From the NCBI RefSeq assembly GCF_000745455.1, contig NZ_JQJI01000008.1, positions 1 through 64,000 on the forward strand: DNA of 64,000 bases, read 5' to 3'. This document shows, one piece after another, positions 8,926 through 18,208 of this stretch. Origin of the DNA: Mesoaciditoga lauensis cd-1655R = DSM 25116. GTDB taxonomy: Bacteria > Thermotogota > Thermotogae > Mesoaciditogales > Mesoaciditogaceae. The notes beneath the pieces were generated by a model, which saw nothing but the letters and a program-made list of their open reading frames with translations, had not been told where the DNA came from and made no database searches. Both the position numbers and the translations under genes were made by a program. Positions within the stretch are counted from its first letter, which is position 1, and each line of letters begins with the position of its first letter.

Positions 8926-9860
8926 CTTATATCAACCTCCCTAACTGTTATCAAATTTAACCACTTCTCAACATGTTCTTTCTCAAAAACGCAAGGTCCT
9001 ATTTCTTCTGTGTTAGCAGCTCCACAAGCTGCAGCTATTTTTATAATGCTTGATGGTTTAAAGTGGTTCGCTATGCCGTACATGATTCCCCCTAAATAAG
9101 CATCTCCTGAGCCAACAGCATATCTTTTCTCAGATTTGCTAATAATGGTTTTAAAGTTCATTCCTAAGAACCTTCCGAAGCTTCCGGATCTTCCAGCAGT
9201 TATAATAATGTTTTCTACCCTATAATTTTCATGCACAAATGAGATGATTTCTTCATTTTTAGCTGGTATCAGGTCGCTTATCTCATGAAGATTAACTTTT
9301 ATCATCCAAACATGTTGCTCTAAAGCTACTTTCAGGAACTCTTTAGAAATGTCTATTACCACTTTAAAAGAGTTTTTGTGGACAAAAGAGAGAATATCTT
9401 CAAAATCCTGGCGAGTAAATCCTCTTGGGAAACTCCCTCCAACAATGAAATAATTATCTTCGTCCGATAATTTGAATTTTTCTATTTGAGATTGTATCCA
9501 TATTTTAAACCTTTCTATTTCCTTTCTTTCAACAAAAGGTCCTGGCTCATTTATGACAAGAGTATTGTTCTTTTTGTCTACCACAATGGTGTTTATTCTC
9601 GATTCGTTTTTTATCTTAAAAACCCTCATATTTAGGTTTTCAGCCGTTGCCAAATCATAGATCATGGAGCCAGTTTTCCCACCTAAAATGTTAAGACACA
9701 TATAGTCTACCTTGAAAAGGTTAAGAACTCTTGCAGCTCCCATTCCTTTTCCATCTGGATGTTTGAAAACTTTCTTACCTCTTATTACGCCAGTAGATTT
9801 TATTTCATCTACAATAAGTGTCCTATCAAAAGAAGGATTAGCGTTAAGAATTACAATCAT
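8922..9860 (-). CDS. PfkB-family kinase, 1-phosphofructokinase / tagatose-6-phosphate kinase type
   Basis: This 312-residue ribokinase-fold enzyme resembles FruK/LacC, which phosphorylate ketohexose phosphates. It begins MIVILNANPSFDRTLIVDE, characteristic of the 1-phosphofructokinase subgroup, has HPDGKGMGAARVL for the substrate-binding GKG segment, FIVGGSFPRG, and the catalytic AVGSGDAYLGG (GxGD) near residue 250. The start is ATG 9860 after AAAGGAGATTGAGAA. It is the first gene of a two-gene operon with the FGGY kinase. Whether the substrate is fructose-1-P, tagatose-6-P or another ketose phosphate cannot be decided. Confidence 0.85.
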   Translation of the reverse strand: MIVILNANPSFDRTLIVDEIKSTGVIRGKKVFKHPDGKGMGAARVLNLFKVDYMCLNILGGKTGSMIYDLATAENLNMRVFKIKNESRINTIVVDKKNNTLVINEPGPFVERKEIERFKIWIQSQIEKFKLSDEDNYFIVGGSFPRGFTRQDFEDILSFVHKNSFKVVIDISKEFLKVALEQHVWMIKVNLHEISDLIPAKNEEIISFVHENYRVENIIITAGRSGSFGRFLGMNFKTIISKSEKRYAVGSGDAYLGGIMYGIANHFKPSSIIKIAAACGAANTEEIGPCVFEKEHVEKWLNLITVREVDIR

Positions 9861-10142
9861 TTCTCAATCTCCTTTGTTTCCAATAATGTAGCCTCTTTGA
9901 TTTTGGATTCAACTTTATACTTGTAAGATGTCTTCATATTTCACTTGGTTTCGATGCATCTTATATCATTTCCTTTCATTTATTTTACTACCTTTTTTGC
10001 TTGTTTAATTTTTGTAAGGGAAATAATATGGGCATCTAAGGTAAAAACAAAAGATATCATGAGATATTGTAAGAATATATAGACTAATGCTTAATAAACA
10101 AGTGAGAACGTTCAGAATCATTTGAAAACGCCTTAAAACACA

Positions 10143-10170
10143 TTTGCAATTCTTTGTATAAAATGATAAA
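10143..10170 (+). promoter_or_regulatory. Weak promoter candidate for the arabinose-type operon
   Basis: TTGCAA (10143-10148) and GATAAA (10165-10170) are 16 bases apart. The inferred start of transcription falls about 8-10 bases before the palindrome at 10184. The match to the consensus is modest. Confidence 0.4.
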
Positions 10171-10183
10171 AATAATTGTCGGT

Positions 10184-10201
10184 AACGATACCGGTATCGT
10201 T
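10184..10201. promoter_or_regulatory. Perfect 18-bp palindromic operator, LacI-family type
   Basis: AACGATACCGGTATCGTT is its own reverse complement, with CCGG at the centre. Size and symmetry match operators of LacI/PurR-family repressors. It lies 61 bases before the AraD-like gene, just after a possible promoter, and between two divergent operons, so one repressor could control both. The LacI-family gene at 17189 in the same plus-strand run is the obvious candidate. No second copy was seen in the window. Confidence 0.8.
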
Positions 10202-10261
10202 TAGAGAACTAAAGAGAATCATTTATTTTAAATATTAAACAAAGAAAAGAGGAAATAGAAG

Positions 10262-10909
10262 GTGTACGAAGAGCATAGAGAGGAGCTTTACCAAGCTCAT
10301 ATGTCATTAGAAAAATATAATTTAGTTGAATATACAAGCGGAAATATAAGTGTGAAAATCGATGATTATATTCTTATAAAACCATCGGGAGTTCCCTATG
10401 ATAAATTAACTCCTAAGGATTTTGTTGTTGTCGATACAAAAGGAAACGTCATTGAAGGAAATAAAAAACCTTCTGTGGATACCGCAACTCATTTATATAT
10501 TTATCGACACAGAACAGATGTAGGATGTGTTATTCATACACATTCACCTTATGCTTCAGCTTTTGCCATTTTGGGCGAAACTTTACCTGTTTATAGTACT
10601 GCTCAAGCAGATGTTTTTGGAGGAGAGATACCAATTACAGCTTATGCCGCCGTTGGTACAGAAGCTATTGGAGAAGCTGCGTTAAAAGTAATGAATAAAG
10701 CTGGCGCTGTCCTTTTAAATCATCATGGAGTTCTAGTTGTTGGAAAAAACATAGAGGAGACTCTTAGAAAAGCAATATTTCTTGAAGAAGTGGCTAAAAC
10801 GGCTTATCTCGCAAGAACGATGGGAAATCCCAAATATTTAGATGAAAGTGAGACTACTAAACTTTACGAATTTCATAATAAACATTATGGACAAACAAAA
10901 TTACAATAA
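10262..10909 (+). CDS. araD: L-ribulose-5-phosphate 4-epimerase (class II aldolase/epimerase family)
   Basis: This 215-residue cytosolic enzyme would convert L-ribulose 5-phosphate to D-xylulose 5-phosphate, the last step of bacterial L-arabinose breakdown. The class II aldolase fold is shown by YTSGNISVK, IKPSGVPYDKL, the metal-binding HTHSPYA and the later NHHGVLVVGK histidines. It is slightly shorter than the E. coli enzyme (231). The start is GTG 10262 with AGAGGAAAT upstream. The neighbouring FGGY kinase and AraA-like isomerase support this role over the related L-fuculose-phosphate aldolase, which remains the main alternative. Confidence 0.8.
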   Translation: MYEEHREELYQAHMSLEKYNLVEYTSGNISVKIDDYILIKPSGVPYDKLTPKDFVVVDTKGNVIEGNKKPSVDTATHLYIYRHRTDVGCVIHTHSPYASAFAILGETLPVYSTAQADVFGGEIPITAYAAVGTEAIGEAALKVMNKAGAVLLNHHGVLVVGKNIEETLRKAIFLEEVAKTAYLARTMGNPKYLDESETTKLYEFHNKHYGQTKLQ

Positions 10910-10920
10910 GGAGCGGTTGA

Positions 10921-12453
10921 ATGTATTTAATAGGGACAGATATAGGAACACAAGGGACCAAAACTGTAATCGTTGATGAAAAAGGCACATTTGTGGCCGA
11001 TAGCTTTCAAGAGTATGATGTTATAACATCTAAAAATTCATGGGCTGAACAGTGGCCTGAAGTATGGCTTGAGGCGGTTATTAAAACTCTAAAAAGAAGC
11101 TTAGAAAAGTCTAAAATAAAAGCTACAGAGATAGCCGGAATCGCTTTAAGTGGTTTATATGGTGGCTCCGGAATTCCTGTAGATAAAGAAAAAAAACCTT
11201 TATATCCATGTTTAATTTGGATGGATCGAAGGGCAAAGGAAGAAACGAAGTGGATAAAAAATTATGTGCCCAAAGACAAGATATTTGGTATAACTGGAAA
11301 TTACGTCGATTCTTATTATGGTTTTACCAAAATGATGTGGATAAAAAAGCATGAACCTGAAGTGTGGAAAAATACTTATGAATTCGTAACTCCCAAAGAT
11401 TACATTATATATAAGTTAACTGGAAGACTGGCAACAGATTACAGTTCGGCTGGAAATATAGGAGGAGTTTTTGACATACATAAACGCACTTGGTCAGATG
11501 AAATGTGCAAAATCTTGGGCATCCCAAAGGAGAAACTACCCAAAAAGATTTTGAAATCCACAGATGTAGTGGGAAGATTGTGTAAAAAATATGCTGATAT
11601 AACAGGATTGCTAGAAGGAACGCCAATTATAGCGGGAGGAATTGACGCCGCTGTGGCTCAATTAAGTGCTGGTGTTTTAAAAGAGGGAGAACATGTTGCA
11701 ATGGCAGGAACATCAATGTGTTGGGGAACTGTCCACGATGGTAAATACTTAACTCCATCATTAGTTAGTTTTCCATACGTTGTTTATGAAGATAAGATGA
11801 TTTATACATTTGGGGGAAGTGCCACTTCTGGAGCACTAGCTCGATGGTTTAGAGATGAATTTGGAGATTACGAAAAGGAGATTGAAAAGAAAAGAGGAAT
11901 ATCTGCTTATACCATTCTTGAAATGGAAGCGAGATCAATTCCACCAGGAAGCGATGGAATAATAGTTCTTCCGTATTTTATGGGTGAAAGATCTCCAATC
12001 TGGGATCCAGAGGCTAAAGGTACTGTTCTAGGATTAACTCTTTATCATAAGCGTGCTCATATATATAAGGCATTGTTGGAATCCGCAGCATATTCTCTCA
12101 AACACAACATGGAAACGGCAATAAGTACAGGCATGAAATTGAATTCTGATTGCTTAATTGTAGGGGGAGTTGCAAGATCGGAATTTTGGGTGAAAATATT
12201 TGCAGACGTAACGGGCTTTAATATGAAACGCTTGTTAAAAGATGTAGAAGCACCTTTAGGAGATGCATTTTTAGTCGCTCTGGGAACAAAAATCGTTGAT
12301 AAACCCGAAAAAATAAAGGAATGGATCAAATTTCGGCCATTAATTAAAGCAGATAAGAAGAACACCAAAATTTATGAAAAGTACTACAAAATTTATTTGG
12401 AAACTTATAGGAAACTAAAAAACATTTTTCCCAAATTATCTGCATTTTCTTAA
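10921..12453 (+). CDS. FGGY-family sugar kinase, probable L-ribulokinase
   Basis: This 510-residue cytosolic kinase has the FGGY signatures: TDIGTQGTKTVIVDEKG at the start, WMDRRAKEE in the first domain, AGGIDAAVAQLSAG for phosphate 2, and VGGVARSEFWVKIFADVTG in the C-terminal domain. The length and sequence resemble xylulokinase (XylB) more than classical AraB (about 560). Because the gene lies between AraD-like and AraA-like genes, phosphorylation of L-ribulose is the most likely role, as inferred for similar clusters in Thermotoga. It starts 12 bases after the araD stop, behind AAGGAGCGG. Confidence 0.8.
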   Translation: MYLIGTDIGTQGTKTVIVDEKGTFVADSFQEYDVITSKNSWAEQWPEVWLEAVIKTLKRSLEKSKIKATEIAGIALSGLYGGSGIPVDKEKKPLYPCLIWMDRRAKEETKWIKNYVPKDKIFGITGNYVDSYYGFTKMMWIKKHEPEVWKNTYEFVTPKDYIIYKLTGRLATDYSSAGNIGGVFDIHKRTWSDEMCKILGIPKEKLPKKILKSTDVVGRLCKKYADITGLLEGTPIIAGGIDAAVAQLSAGVLKEGEHVAMAGTSMCWGTVHDGKYLTPSLVSFPYVVYEDKMIYTFGGSATSGALARWFRDEFGDYEKEIEKKRGISAYTILEMEARSIPPGSDGIIVLPYFMGERSPIWDPEAKGTVLGLTLYHKRAHIYKALLESAAYSLKHNMETAISTGMKLNSDCLIVGGVARSEFWVKIFADVTGFNMKRLLKDVEAPLGDAFLVALGTKIVDKPEKIKEWIKFRPLIKADKKNTKIYEKYYKIYLETYRKLKNIFPKLSAFS

Positions 12454-12470
12454 AAGAGGTGTTAATTGTG

Positions 12471-13865
12471 ATGAAAACGAGAAAGCCAAAAATAGGGTTA
12501 GTGGGTATTATGCAAGAACTTTACGATGATATGTTACCAGGCATTACAAAAAGACAAGCAAATTATGCAGAAGATATTGTAAAAGAATTAAGTGATGTGG
12601 CAGAAGTTGTTTTTAATGTTCCAGCGCGGGTGCGTGAGGATATAGAAAAGCAAGTTAAAGAGTTTAACAATTCAAATGTTGATGGCATTATGATCGTTAT
12701 GCTCACATATAGTCCTGGCATGAGAATTGTAAGAGCATTACAGGAAAACAATCTTCCGATTTTACTAGCAAATATTCAACCGGTTCCGGAAGTAACTAAG
12801 GACTGGGATATGGGAGATTTAACGTACAATCAAGGAATTCACGGAGCACAAGATAATGCAAATGCAATGCTAAGAGGGGGAATCAATTTTGAAGTTATTA
12901 CCGGAAATTGGAAGTCTGAAACTTTCAAATCACATTTTCTTAGCTGGGCAAAAGCCGCTCAAACTATTACAAAACTAAAGAATATGAAAGTAGCTGTTTT
13001 TGGTCAAATGCCTGGAATGGGCGACATAACCGTAGATTCGACATCTTTTTTAAGAAAAATTGGACCACAAATAAATCATGAAAGTTTAGGATCCATATAC
13101 TCTATCTTTGAAAAAGTAAGCAACAGTGAAATCCAAGAATTACTCGAGAGGCAGAAAAAAATTTTTTATATAGACCCAAGTCTTAAGAAGGAAAACTACG
13201 AATATGCGGCACGATTTGAAATAGCTATAAGAAAATTCCTTGAATCTAAAGGCTATGAAGCATTTAGCATATACTTTCAAGCCGTTGCAGATGATGGTAG
13301 ATTTAAGCAACTCCCAATGATGGCCGCATCTGATTTGCTAGCCGAGGGATATGGGTATGGAGCAGAAGGAGATGTATGCGCTGCAAGTCTCGTAGCAGCT
13401 GGCCATTCTTTAATTGGAGACGCACATTTTGCTGAAATGTATGCAATGGATTTTAAACGTGACTCAGTTCTTATAAGCCATATGGGAGAAGGTAACTGGA
13501 AAGTTGCAAGAAAAGACAGACCCATTAAGCTCATAGATAGACCGCTAGGGATAGGAGGACTTGATAATCCACCTACAATTGTTTTTAGCGCTCAACCTGG
13601 TCCTGCAACCATTGCTTCTTTAGCTCCAATTGAGGGAGAAAAAATCAGACTGATTGTCTCTCATGGAAATGTACTTGATACTGAGGAGATGCCACATGTT
13701 GAAATGCCTTATTTTCATTTTAAACCATCCAACGGGATTGAAAACACCTTAAATGGCTGGCTAAAAAATGGAGGAACGCATCATCAATGCTTAAATCTTG
13801 GGGATCAGCGTGAAAGATGGAGAATTCTTTGCAAAATGTTGGATATCGAGTACATTGAAGTTTGA
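12471..13865 (+). CDS. araA: L-arabinose isomerase family protein
   Basis: This 464-residue enzyme likely isomerises L-arabinose to L-ribulose using Mn2+. It is divergent from standard AraA (about 500 residues), but the four metal ligands can be placed: Glu in GYGAEGD, Glu in FAEMYAMDF, His in ISHMGE and His in GGTHHQC. The flanking glycine-rich sequence of the first and the GG(A/T)HH motif are as in AraA. The start is ATG 12471 (or GTG 12468), about nine bases after GAGGTG; the frame opens at GTG 12459, inside that site. Substrate breadth in this divergent branch (arabinose, fucose or others) is uncertain. Confidence 0.78.
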   Translation: MKTRKPKIGLVGIMQELYDDMLPGITKRQANYAEDIVKELSDVAEVVFNVPARVREDIEKQVKEFNNSNVDGIMIVMLTYSPGMRIVRALQENNLPILLANIQPVPEVTKDWDMGDLTYNQGIHGAQDNANAMLRGGINFEVITGNWKSETFKSHFLSWAKAAQTITKLKNMKVAVFGQMPGMGDITVDSTSFLRKIGPQINHESLGSIYSIFEKVSNSEIQELLERQKKIFYIDPSLKKENYEYAARFEIAIRKFLESKGYEAFSIYFQAVADDGRFKQLPMMAASDLLAEGYGYGAEGDVCAASLVAAGHSLIGDAHFAEMYAMDFKRDSVLISHMGEGNWKVARKDRPIKLIDRPLGIGGLDNPPTIVFSAQPGPATIASLAPIEGEKIRLIVSHGNVLDTEEMPHVEMPYFHFKPSNGIENTLNGWLKNGGTHHQCLNLGDQRERWRILCKMLDIEYIEV

Positions 13866-13910
13866 TTTTGATGATCAAAATTCCTATTCAAAAGCTCGCA
13901 TAGTTGCGAG
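13866..13910 (+). promoter_or_regulatory. Two short hairpins before the second binding-protein gene
   Basis: TTTTGA/TCAAAA (13866-13880) and CTCGCA/TGCGAG with a TAGT loop (13895-13910) lie between the isomerase stop and the binding-protein ribosome-binding site GGGGAGG. Neither has a T run. They may mark an mRNA processing point that separates catabolic from transport genes. Confidence 0.4.
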
Positions 13911-13934
13911 TATATTTAGGGGAGGTGTTTAGAA

Positions 13935-15272
13935 ATGAAGAAGTACAAGATCTGGACTATGTTGGTGATTTTGGGAAGCTTGCTTGTCATTACAGCACTG
14001 GCAAGCGTGAGTTTGAAAGTGGTTACGTCTCCTGATAATGGACCTTCATTGCAGTGGTTAGCTCAAGAATTCGAGAAGCAGAACCCGGACATAAAAATAA
14101 ATGTTTCTATAGTTTCTTGGGAGACGTTATATCCAAGACTGCTTGCAGATTTAAAGGCAAAAACTGGTGTCTATGACATTTTTACTTGGGATGTCATGAC
14201 GGCTGGAGCCATTCATAGCGGTGCTCTTGATTTGACGAACTTTTTCAAGGAACATTCAAATCTTGTTCCTAAAAATTACGACTGGAATGATCTCTTGTCT
14301 TTAGCGAAAAAATTGGGAGAATGGAATGGAGAACTGATAGGATTACCGTATTACAACAACACAATGCTATTTTATTATCGCAAGGATCTCTTCAACAACC
14401 CCAAATACCAGAAAGAATTCTATGATATGTTTGGAAGGCCTTTAAGAGTTCCCAAAACTTGGGCAGAAGCTGTGGATGTCGCTAGATTCTTTACAAAAAA
14501 ATACAATCCCAAATCGCCTACAAGGTTTGGAATAGCATTGATGTTTCCAACTACTCATACAATGTTCTATATGTTCCCGTTGTTTTTTGGCCCGTATAGA
14601 AGAAGTCCCGATGGCATAAAAGAGTTTGGGCCAGTCGACATGGCATATGGGGACTACTTTACAGCAGATGGGAAACCAGCTTTTGCCAATGAATATGGAT
14701 TAATGGCTCTGGAAGATATGAAAGCGTTAATGGCATATGCTCCAGATCCTCTTGGTTCAGATTATGGTCAAACGATCGAATACTTCTCCCAAGGAATGAC
14801 AGCTATGTGCCCACAATGGACGAATCCTTATATGCAATTTAAATCTTCACCTGCTCTTCAACCATCTTCAGAAAAGATAGGCATAGCTCCAATGCCTGGT
14901 AGATCGGTAGCTGGAAATTGGGCTTTAGGAATCAGCAAGTATATTTCTCCAGAAAAGCAAATAGCAGCTGCTAAATTCTTGCTCTTTGCCACTTCAAAAT
15001 GGGCAACTCTTCATATACTTGAAAAATTTGCAATAGCCCCTATAAGAGAATCCGTTCTTGATAATCTAGAAGCGCAAAAAGCTATACCATGGGTTAAAGC
15101 TCTTCCTACTATTTATCAAACGGAAACATTCAGGCCAAGAATTCCTCAGGAACCTCAATTGGAGAGCATCACGGATGTGTATTTCTCTGAAATGCTTTCG
15201 GGAAAGATACCAATGACTGTTGAATCTTTGAAAGAACTTGCTAAAAAATGGGAAAAAGTTCTTAACAAATAA
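13935..15272 (+). CDS. Extracellular sugar-binding protein of ABC importer (arabinose cluster)
   Basis: This 445-residue secreted solute-binding protein has a signal peptide in residues 1-24 (KKYKIW, hydrophobic core, ALASVSLK). The mature N-terminus LKVVTSPDNGPSLQWLAQEFEKQNPDIKIN carries the SBP_bac_1 pattern, and motifs such as VSWETLYPRL and DIFTWDVMT fit the MalE-like family. The start is ATG 13935 behind GGGGAGGTG. It stands directly between the arabinose catabolic genes and two permeases, so an arabinose-containing sugar or oligosaccharide is the probable ligand. Confidence 0.88.
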   Translation: MKKYKIWTMLVILGSLLVITALASVSLKVVTSPDNGPSLQWLAQEFEKQNPDIKINVSIVSWETLYPRLLADLKAKTGVYDIFTWDVMTAGAIHSGALDLTNFFKEHSNLVPKNYDWNDLLSLAKKLGEWNGELIGLPYYNNTMLFYYRKDLFNNPKYQKEFYDMFGRPLRVPKTWAEAVDVARFFTKKYNPKSPTRFGIALMFPTTHTMFYMFPLFFGPYRRSPDGIKEFGPVDMAYGDYFTADGKPAFANEYGLMALEDMKALMAYAPDPLGSDYGQTIEYFSQGMTAMCPQWTNPYMQFKSSPALQPSSEKIGIAPMPGRSVAGNWALGISKYISPEKQIAAAKFLLFATSKWATLHILEKFAIAPIRESVLDNLEAQKAIPWVKALPTIYQTETFRPRIPQEPQLESITDVYFSEMLSGKIPMTVESLKELAKKWEKVLNK

Positions 15273-15277
15273 AAATG

Positions 15278-15319
15278 TTAAAGAGGGAGTGAGAATTCAT
15301 GTTCTCACTCCCTCTTTAA
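15278..15319 (+). promoter_or_regulatory. Perfect 18-bp intercistronic hairpin after binding-protein gene
   Basis: TTAAAGAGGGAGTGAGAA (15278-15295) and its exact complement (15302-15319) flank a six-base loop TTCATG. No T run follows, only GATAAAGAGAGG, so it is not a standard terminator. It lies between the binding-protein and first permease genes of one operon, as does the malE-malF intercistronic repeat of enteric bacteria. Protection of the upstream message or attenuation is the likely role. Confidence 0.85.
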
Positions 15320-15342
15320 GATAAAGAGAGGAGAGAAAATTT

Positions 15343-16281
15343 GTGAAAGATGCCATTGTTGTTCATGATAGAAAGCGGGAAGAAAATAAAAGAAAATTGT
15401 ACGAAAGAAGAGTAGCCTTGTTTTTCATTCTTCCGGCCGTCATACTTTTTTTAGTTATGGCTATATATCCGTTTATTTATATGATATATACGTCTTTTAC
15501 AAACTTGAACTTATCAATGAGTGGGACAGGTCGCTTTATTGGTTTAGCGAATTACGTTGAGATCTTTCACGATTCATTAGCTATGGGTTCCATAACGTTT
15601 TCTGCTATGGTTTTACTCATAGCAGTTCCTATAGAAATGGTAATGGGAATTTTATTTGGTCTCCTTATACGTGGATTGAGGGGGGAAAGAATATTTAGAT
15701 TGTTATTTTTGATTCCTATGATGATACCAGGAATCGTTTTTGGAATTTCTGCTCAAATGATTTTTAATTACTTATTTGGAGCCGCAAATTATTTTTTATC
15801 TTTCTTCTCTGTTCCGGAGATTGCATGGCTGGGTCAAGCTTCAACTGCGCAATTTGTCATACTTCTTTTAGATATCATTCAATGGACTCCATTCGTATTC
15901 TTAATTACATATGCCGGGCTTCTTTCTGTACCTCAAGATCTAATAGATGCAGCAAGAGTAGATGGAGCAAGCAGGTGGCAATTATTTAGAAACGTTGAAT
16001 TACCCACTCTAAAAAGCTTTATTTATATTGCTCTTATAATACGTCTAATAGATGCATTGAAAATCTTTGGAAAAATATATATGACAACCTGGGGAGGACC
16101 TGGAATGGCAACTTCATCATGGAGTTTCTATATATACAAGGTTGGTGTTTCGTACGGTTGGGACATAGGATATGCATCTGCCTTAGCAATTATATTACTT
16201 ATAGTGAGTTCTATTTTAGTTAATCTATTGATAAAAGTTCTGAACCTAGGGGAAACATTGGAATTGAAAAAGGAGGGATAA
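15343..16281 (+). CDS. Sugar ABC transporter permease, MalF type
   Basis: This 312-residue inner-membrane permease has a cytoplasmic N-terminal tail of about 25 charged residues, then six membrane segments. The EAA-type loop DAARVDGASRWQLFRNVELP is near residue 205, followed by TTWGGPGMATSS. The start is GTG 15343 after GAGGAGAGAAA. The stop TAA overlaps the ATG of the next permease. It pairs with the gene at 16281; no ATPase gene is present in this operon. Confidence 0.9.
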   Translation: MKDAIVVHDRKREENKRKLYERRVALFFILPAVILFLVMAIYPFIYMIYTSFTNLNLSMSGTGRFIGLANYVEIFHDSLAMGSITFSAMVLLIAVPIEMVMGILFGLLIRGLRGERIFRLLFLIPMMIPGIVFGISAQMIFNYLFGAANYFLSFFSVPEIAWLGQASTAQFVILLLDIIQWTPFVFLITYAGLLSVPQDLIDAARVDGASRWQLFRNVELPTLKSFIYIALIIRLIDALKIFGKIYMTTWGGPGMATSSWSFYIYKVGVSYGWDIGYASALAIILLIVSSILVNLLIKVLNLGETLELKKEG

Positions 16282-17111
16282 TGATAATGAATAAAAGAAC
16301 AACCAAAAAATTGCTAAGATCTATAAGATATGCTGCCGTTGGCTTAATCCTTTCCGTCTTTCTGTTTCCCGCTTATTGGATAACAATAACCGCGTTTAAG
16401 CCTATGAGTGAATGGAATACATGGCCGCCTCATTTTTGGCCTTATCATCCAACCGTGATTAATTTTGCTGTAAAAGGAGTTCTTCCTTTTTTGAGAAATA
16501 GTTTAGTAGTTTCTACTTCTGTAGCTCTCATATCAGCTGCTATATCATTAATGGCAGCATATGCGATATCAAGATACAAAATAGGTGGTACCGCACTAGC
16601 TGGATGGTTTATTTCTATGAGAATGCTCCCTCCTATAACTATTGCTATACCTTTGTATGTTATATACGCAAAAGTTCATTTGCTTAATACATGGCTTGGA
16701 CTCATATTAGTCTATCTCATTCCTGCGGTAGCTTTCGGAATATGGGTGATGATTTCATTTCTTAATGAAATTCCAAAATCACTTGATGAAGCTGCTTATG
16801 TTGATGGAGCAACACGTTTGCAAACGTTTAGGCATGTTATTTTCCCTTTAAGTATAAGTGGACTAGCAGCTGTCATTGTTCTAAGCTTTATCCAAACTTG
16901 GAGTGAGTTTTTACTTGCTACAGTTTTAACCAATGATTCAGCGGCTCAAACATTGCCTGTTTACCTTGGAAGATTCGTTACTGGTTATAACATAGAATGG
17001 GGTCCTTTGTCAGCAGCGGGTTTGATAACAATGCTTCCTCCAATTATCATAGGGTTAATTTTCCAGAAGTATTTGATAAGAGGGCTTACATTTGGAGCAG
17101 TAAAAGGCTGA
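16281..17111 (+). CDS. Sugar ABC transporter permease, MalG type
   Basis: This 276-residue inner-membrane permease has six membrane segments and the EAA loop EAAYVDGATRLQTFRHVIFP, ending LTFGAVKG. The ATG at 16281 is only three bases after AGGAGGG; the second in-frame ATG at 16287 has nine-base spacing and may be the true start (274 residues). It partners the permease at 15343 and is followed 77 bases later by the LacI-family regulator. Confidence 0.9.
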   Translation: MIMNKRTTKKLLRSIRYAAVGLILSVFLFPAYWITITAFKPMSEWNTWPPHFWPYHPTVINFAVKGVLPFLRNSLVVSTSVALISAAISLMAAYAISRYKIGGTALAGWFISMRMLPPITIAIPLYVIYAKVHLLNTWLGLILVYLIPAVAFGIWVMISFLNEIPKSLDEAAYVDGATRLQTFRHVIFPLSISGLAAVIVLSFIQTWSEFLLATVLTNDSAAQTLPVYLGRFVTGYNIEWGPLSAAGLITMLPPIIIGLIFQKYLIRGLTFGAVKG

Positions 17112-17188
17112 TATAATAAACAATCTAATGTAAAAATTATATTCATTCTCCTATGAAAAAAAATAAGAAAGTAGAAATGGAGGACAAA

Positions 17189-18178
17189 GTGGGCTTCGTA
17201 ACTTTAAAGCAAATAGCGGAAATCGCAGGGGTTTCCGTGAATACGGTTTCAAGGGCGTTAAATGGCAAACCAGACATAAATGAGAATACACGTCAAAGAG
17301 TACTTAAAGTTGCAAAGCAGTTGGGATATGTTCCCAATCGTTCTGCTTTGTCTCTAAAAAAACAAAAAACTCATATTGTTGGCGTGATTATAGAAGACAA
17401 CGCTAATCCGTTTTGGGCAGAGGTTTTAAAAGGAGTAGAATCTGCAGCGAAATCACACGGATACCATGTAATATTGGTTAACACCAGTAGAAGCTATGAA
17501 AATGAAGTGGAAGGTATTCAGATGTTGTTAGAAAGACGTGTGGATGGTATTTTAATAGCTCCAAATCAGGAAAAGTATGGAGATCTTCTTGAGTTAAAAA
17601 GATTAGGAGTTCCTTTTGTTATTATGGGCAGGCATATAAAAGAATTTGAAGATTTAAACATACCCATGGTTTACAGCGATGAAGTGAGAGGAGGATACAT
17701 AGCAACTAAGCATTTAATTGAAAGAGGATGCAAAAGGATAGCATTTGCAGGAGCACAACCTTACAACACAGCGTCCATTGAAAGATGTGAAGGGTACAAA
17801 AAAGCTCTTAAGGAAGCCGGGATGGAGGTAAATAAAGAGCTAATCAAAACTGGCGGGATTGAAATTGAAGGTGGATATAAGTCGGTTATGGAGCTTTTAG
17901 AAAGTAAAATGCCATTTGATGGGGTATTTGCATACAACGATTTAATGGCATTTGGAGTGTTGAAAGCGCTAAAGGAGTCAAAATTAAGAGTTCCTGAAGA
18001 TGTTAAGGTTGTTGGTTACGACGATATCTCTTATTCTTCTCTAATTACTCCAGCTTTGACAACGATGAGGATGAGGAAAAAGACTATTGGGAGGCTCTCT
18101 TTTGAATCTCTTTTAATGCCGACAAAGAAAATCGTTTTGAAAACAGATCTGATAGTACGTGAAAGTACAGGAGGATAA
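17189..18178 (+). CDS. LacI-family transcriptional regulator
   Basis: This 329-residue DNA-binding repressor has the N-terminal HTH VTLKQIAEIAGVSVNTVSRA with the hinge region ALSLKKQKTHIVGVII. The periplasmic-binding-like effector domain spans residues 60-320, with VDGILIAPNQ, DGVFAYNDLMAFG and VPEDVKVVGYDDI as usual. The start chosen is GTG 17189, five bases after GGAGG, which puts the HTH at the usual distance from the N-terminus; the frame is open from ATG 17153 without a good ribosome-binding site. It probably binds the palindrome at 10184 and senses a sugar of this cluster. Confidence 0.9.
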   Translation: MGFVTLKQIAEIAGVSVNTVSRALNGKPDINENTRQRVLKVAKQLGYVPNRSALSLKKQKTHIVGVIIEDNANPFWAEVLKGVESAAKSHGYHVILVNTSRSYENEVEGIQMLLERRVDGILIAPNQEKYGDLLELKRLGVPFVIMGRHIKEFEDLNIPMVYSDEVRGGYIATKHLIERGCKRIAFAGAQPYNTASIERCEGYKKALKEAGMEVNKELIKTGGIEIEGGYKSVMELLESKMPFDGVFAYNDLMAFGVLKALKESKLRVPEDVKVVGYDDISYSSLITPALTTMRMRKKTIGRLSFESLLMPTKKIVLKTDLIVRESTGG

Positions 18179-18208
18179 TTTTAATAAAATAAGCAAAGGT
18201 GAAAAAGC

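Noticed and set aside
15278-15319. Operon-ending intrinsic terminator
   Set aside because: The stem is perfect but no T run follows, and the next gene clearly belongs to the same transporter.
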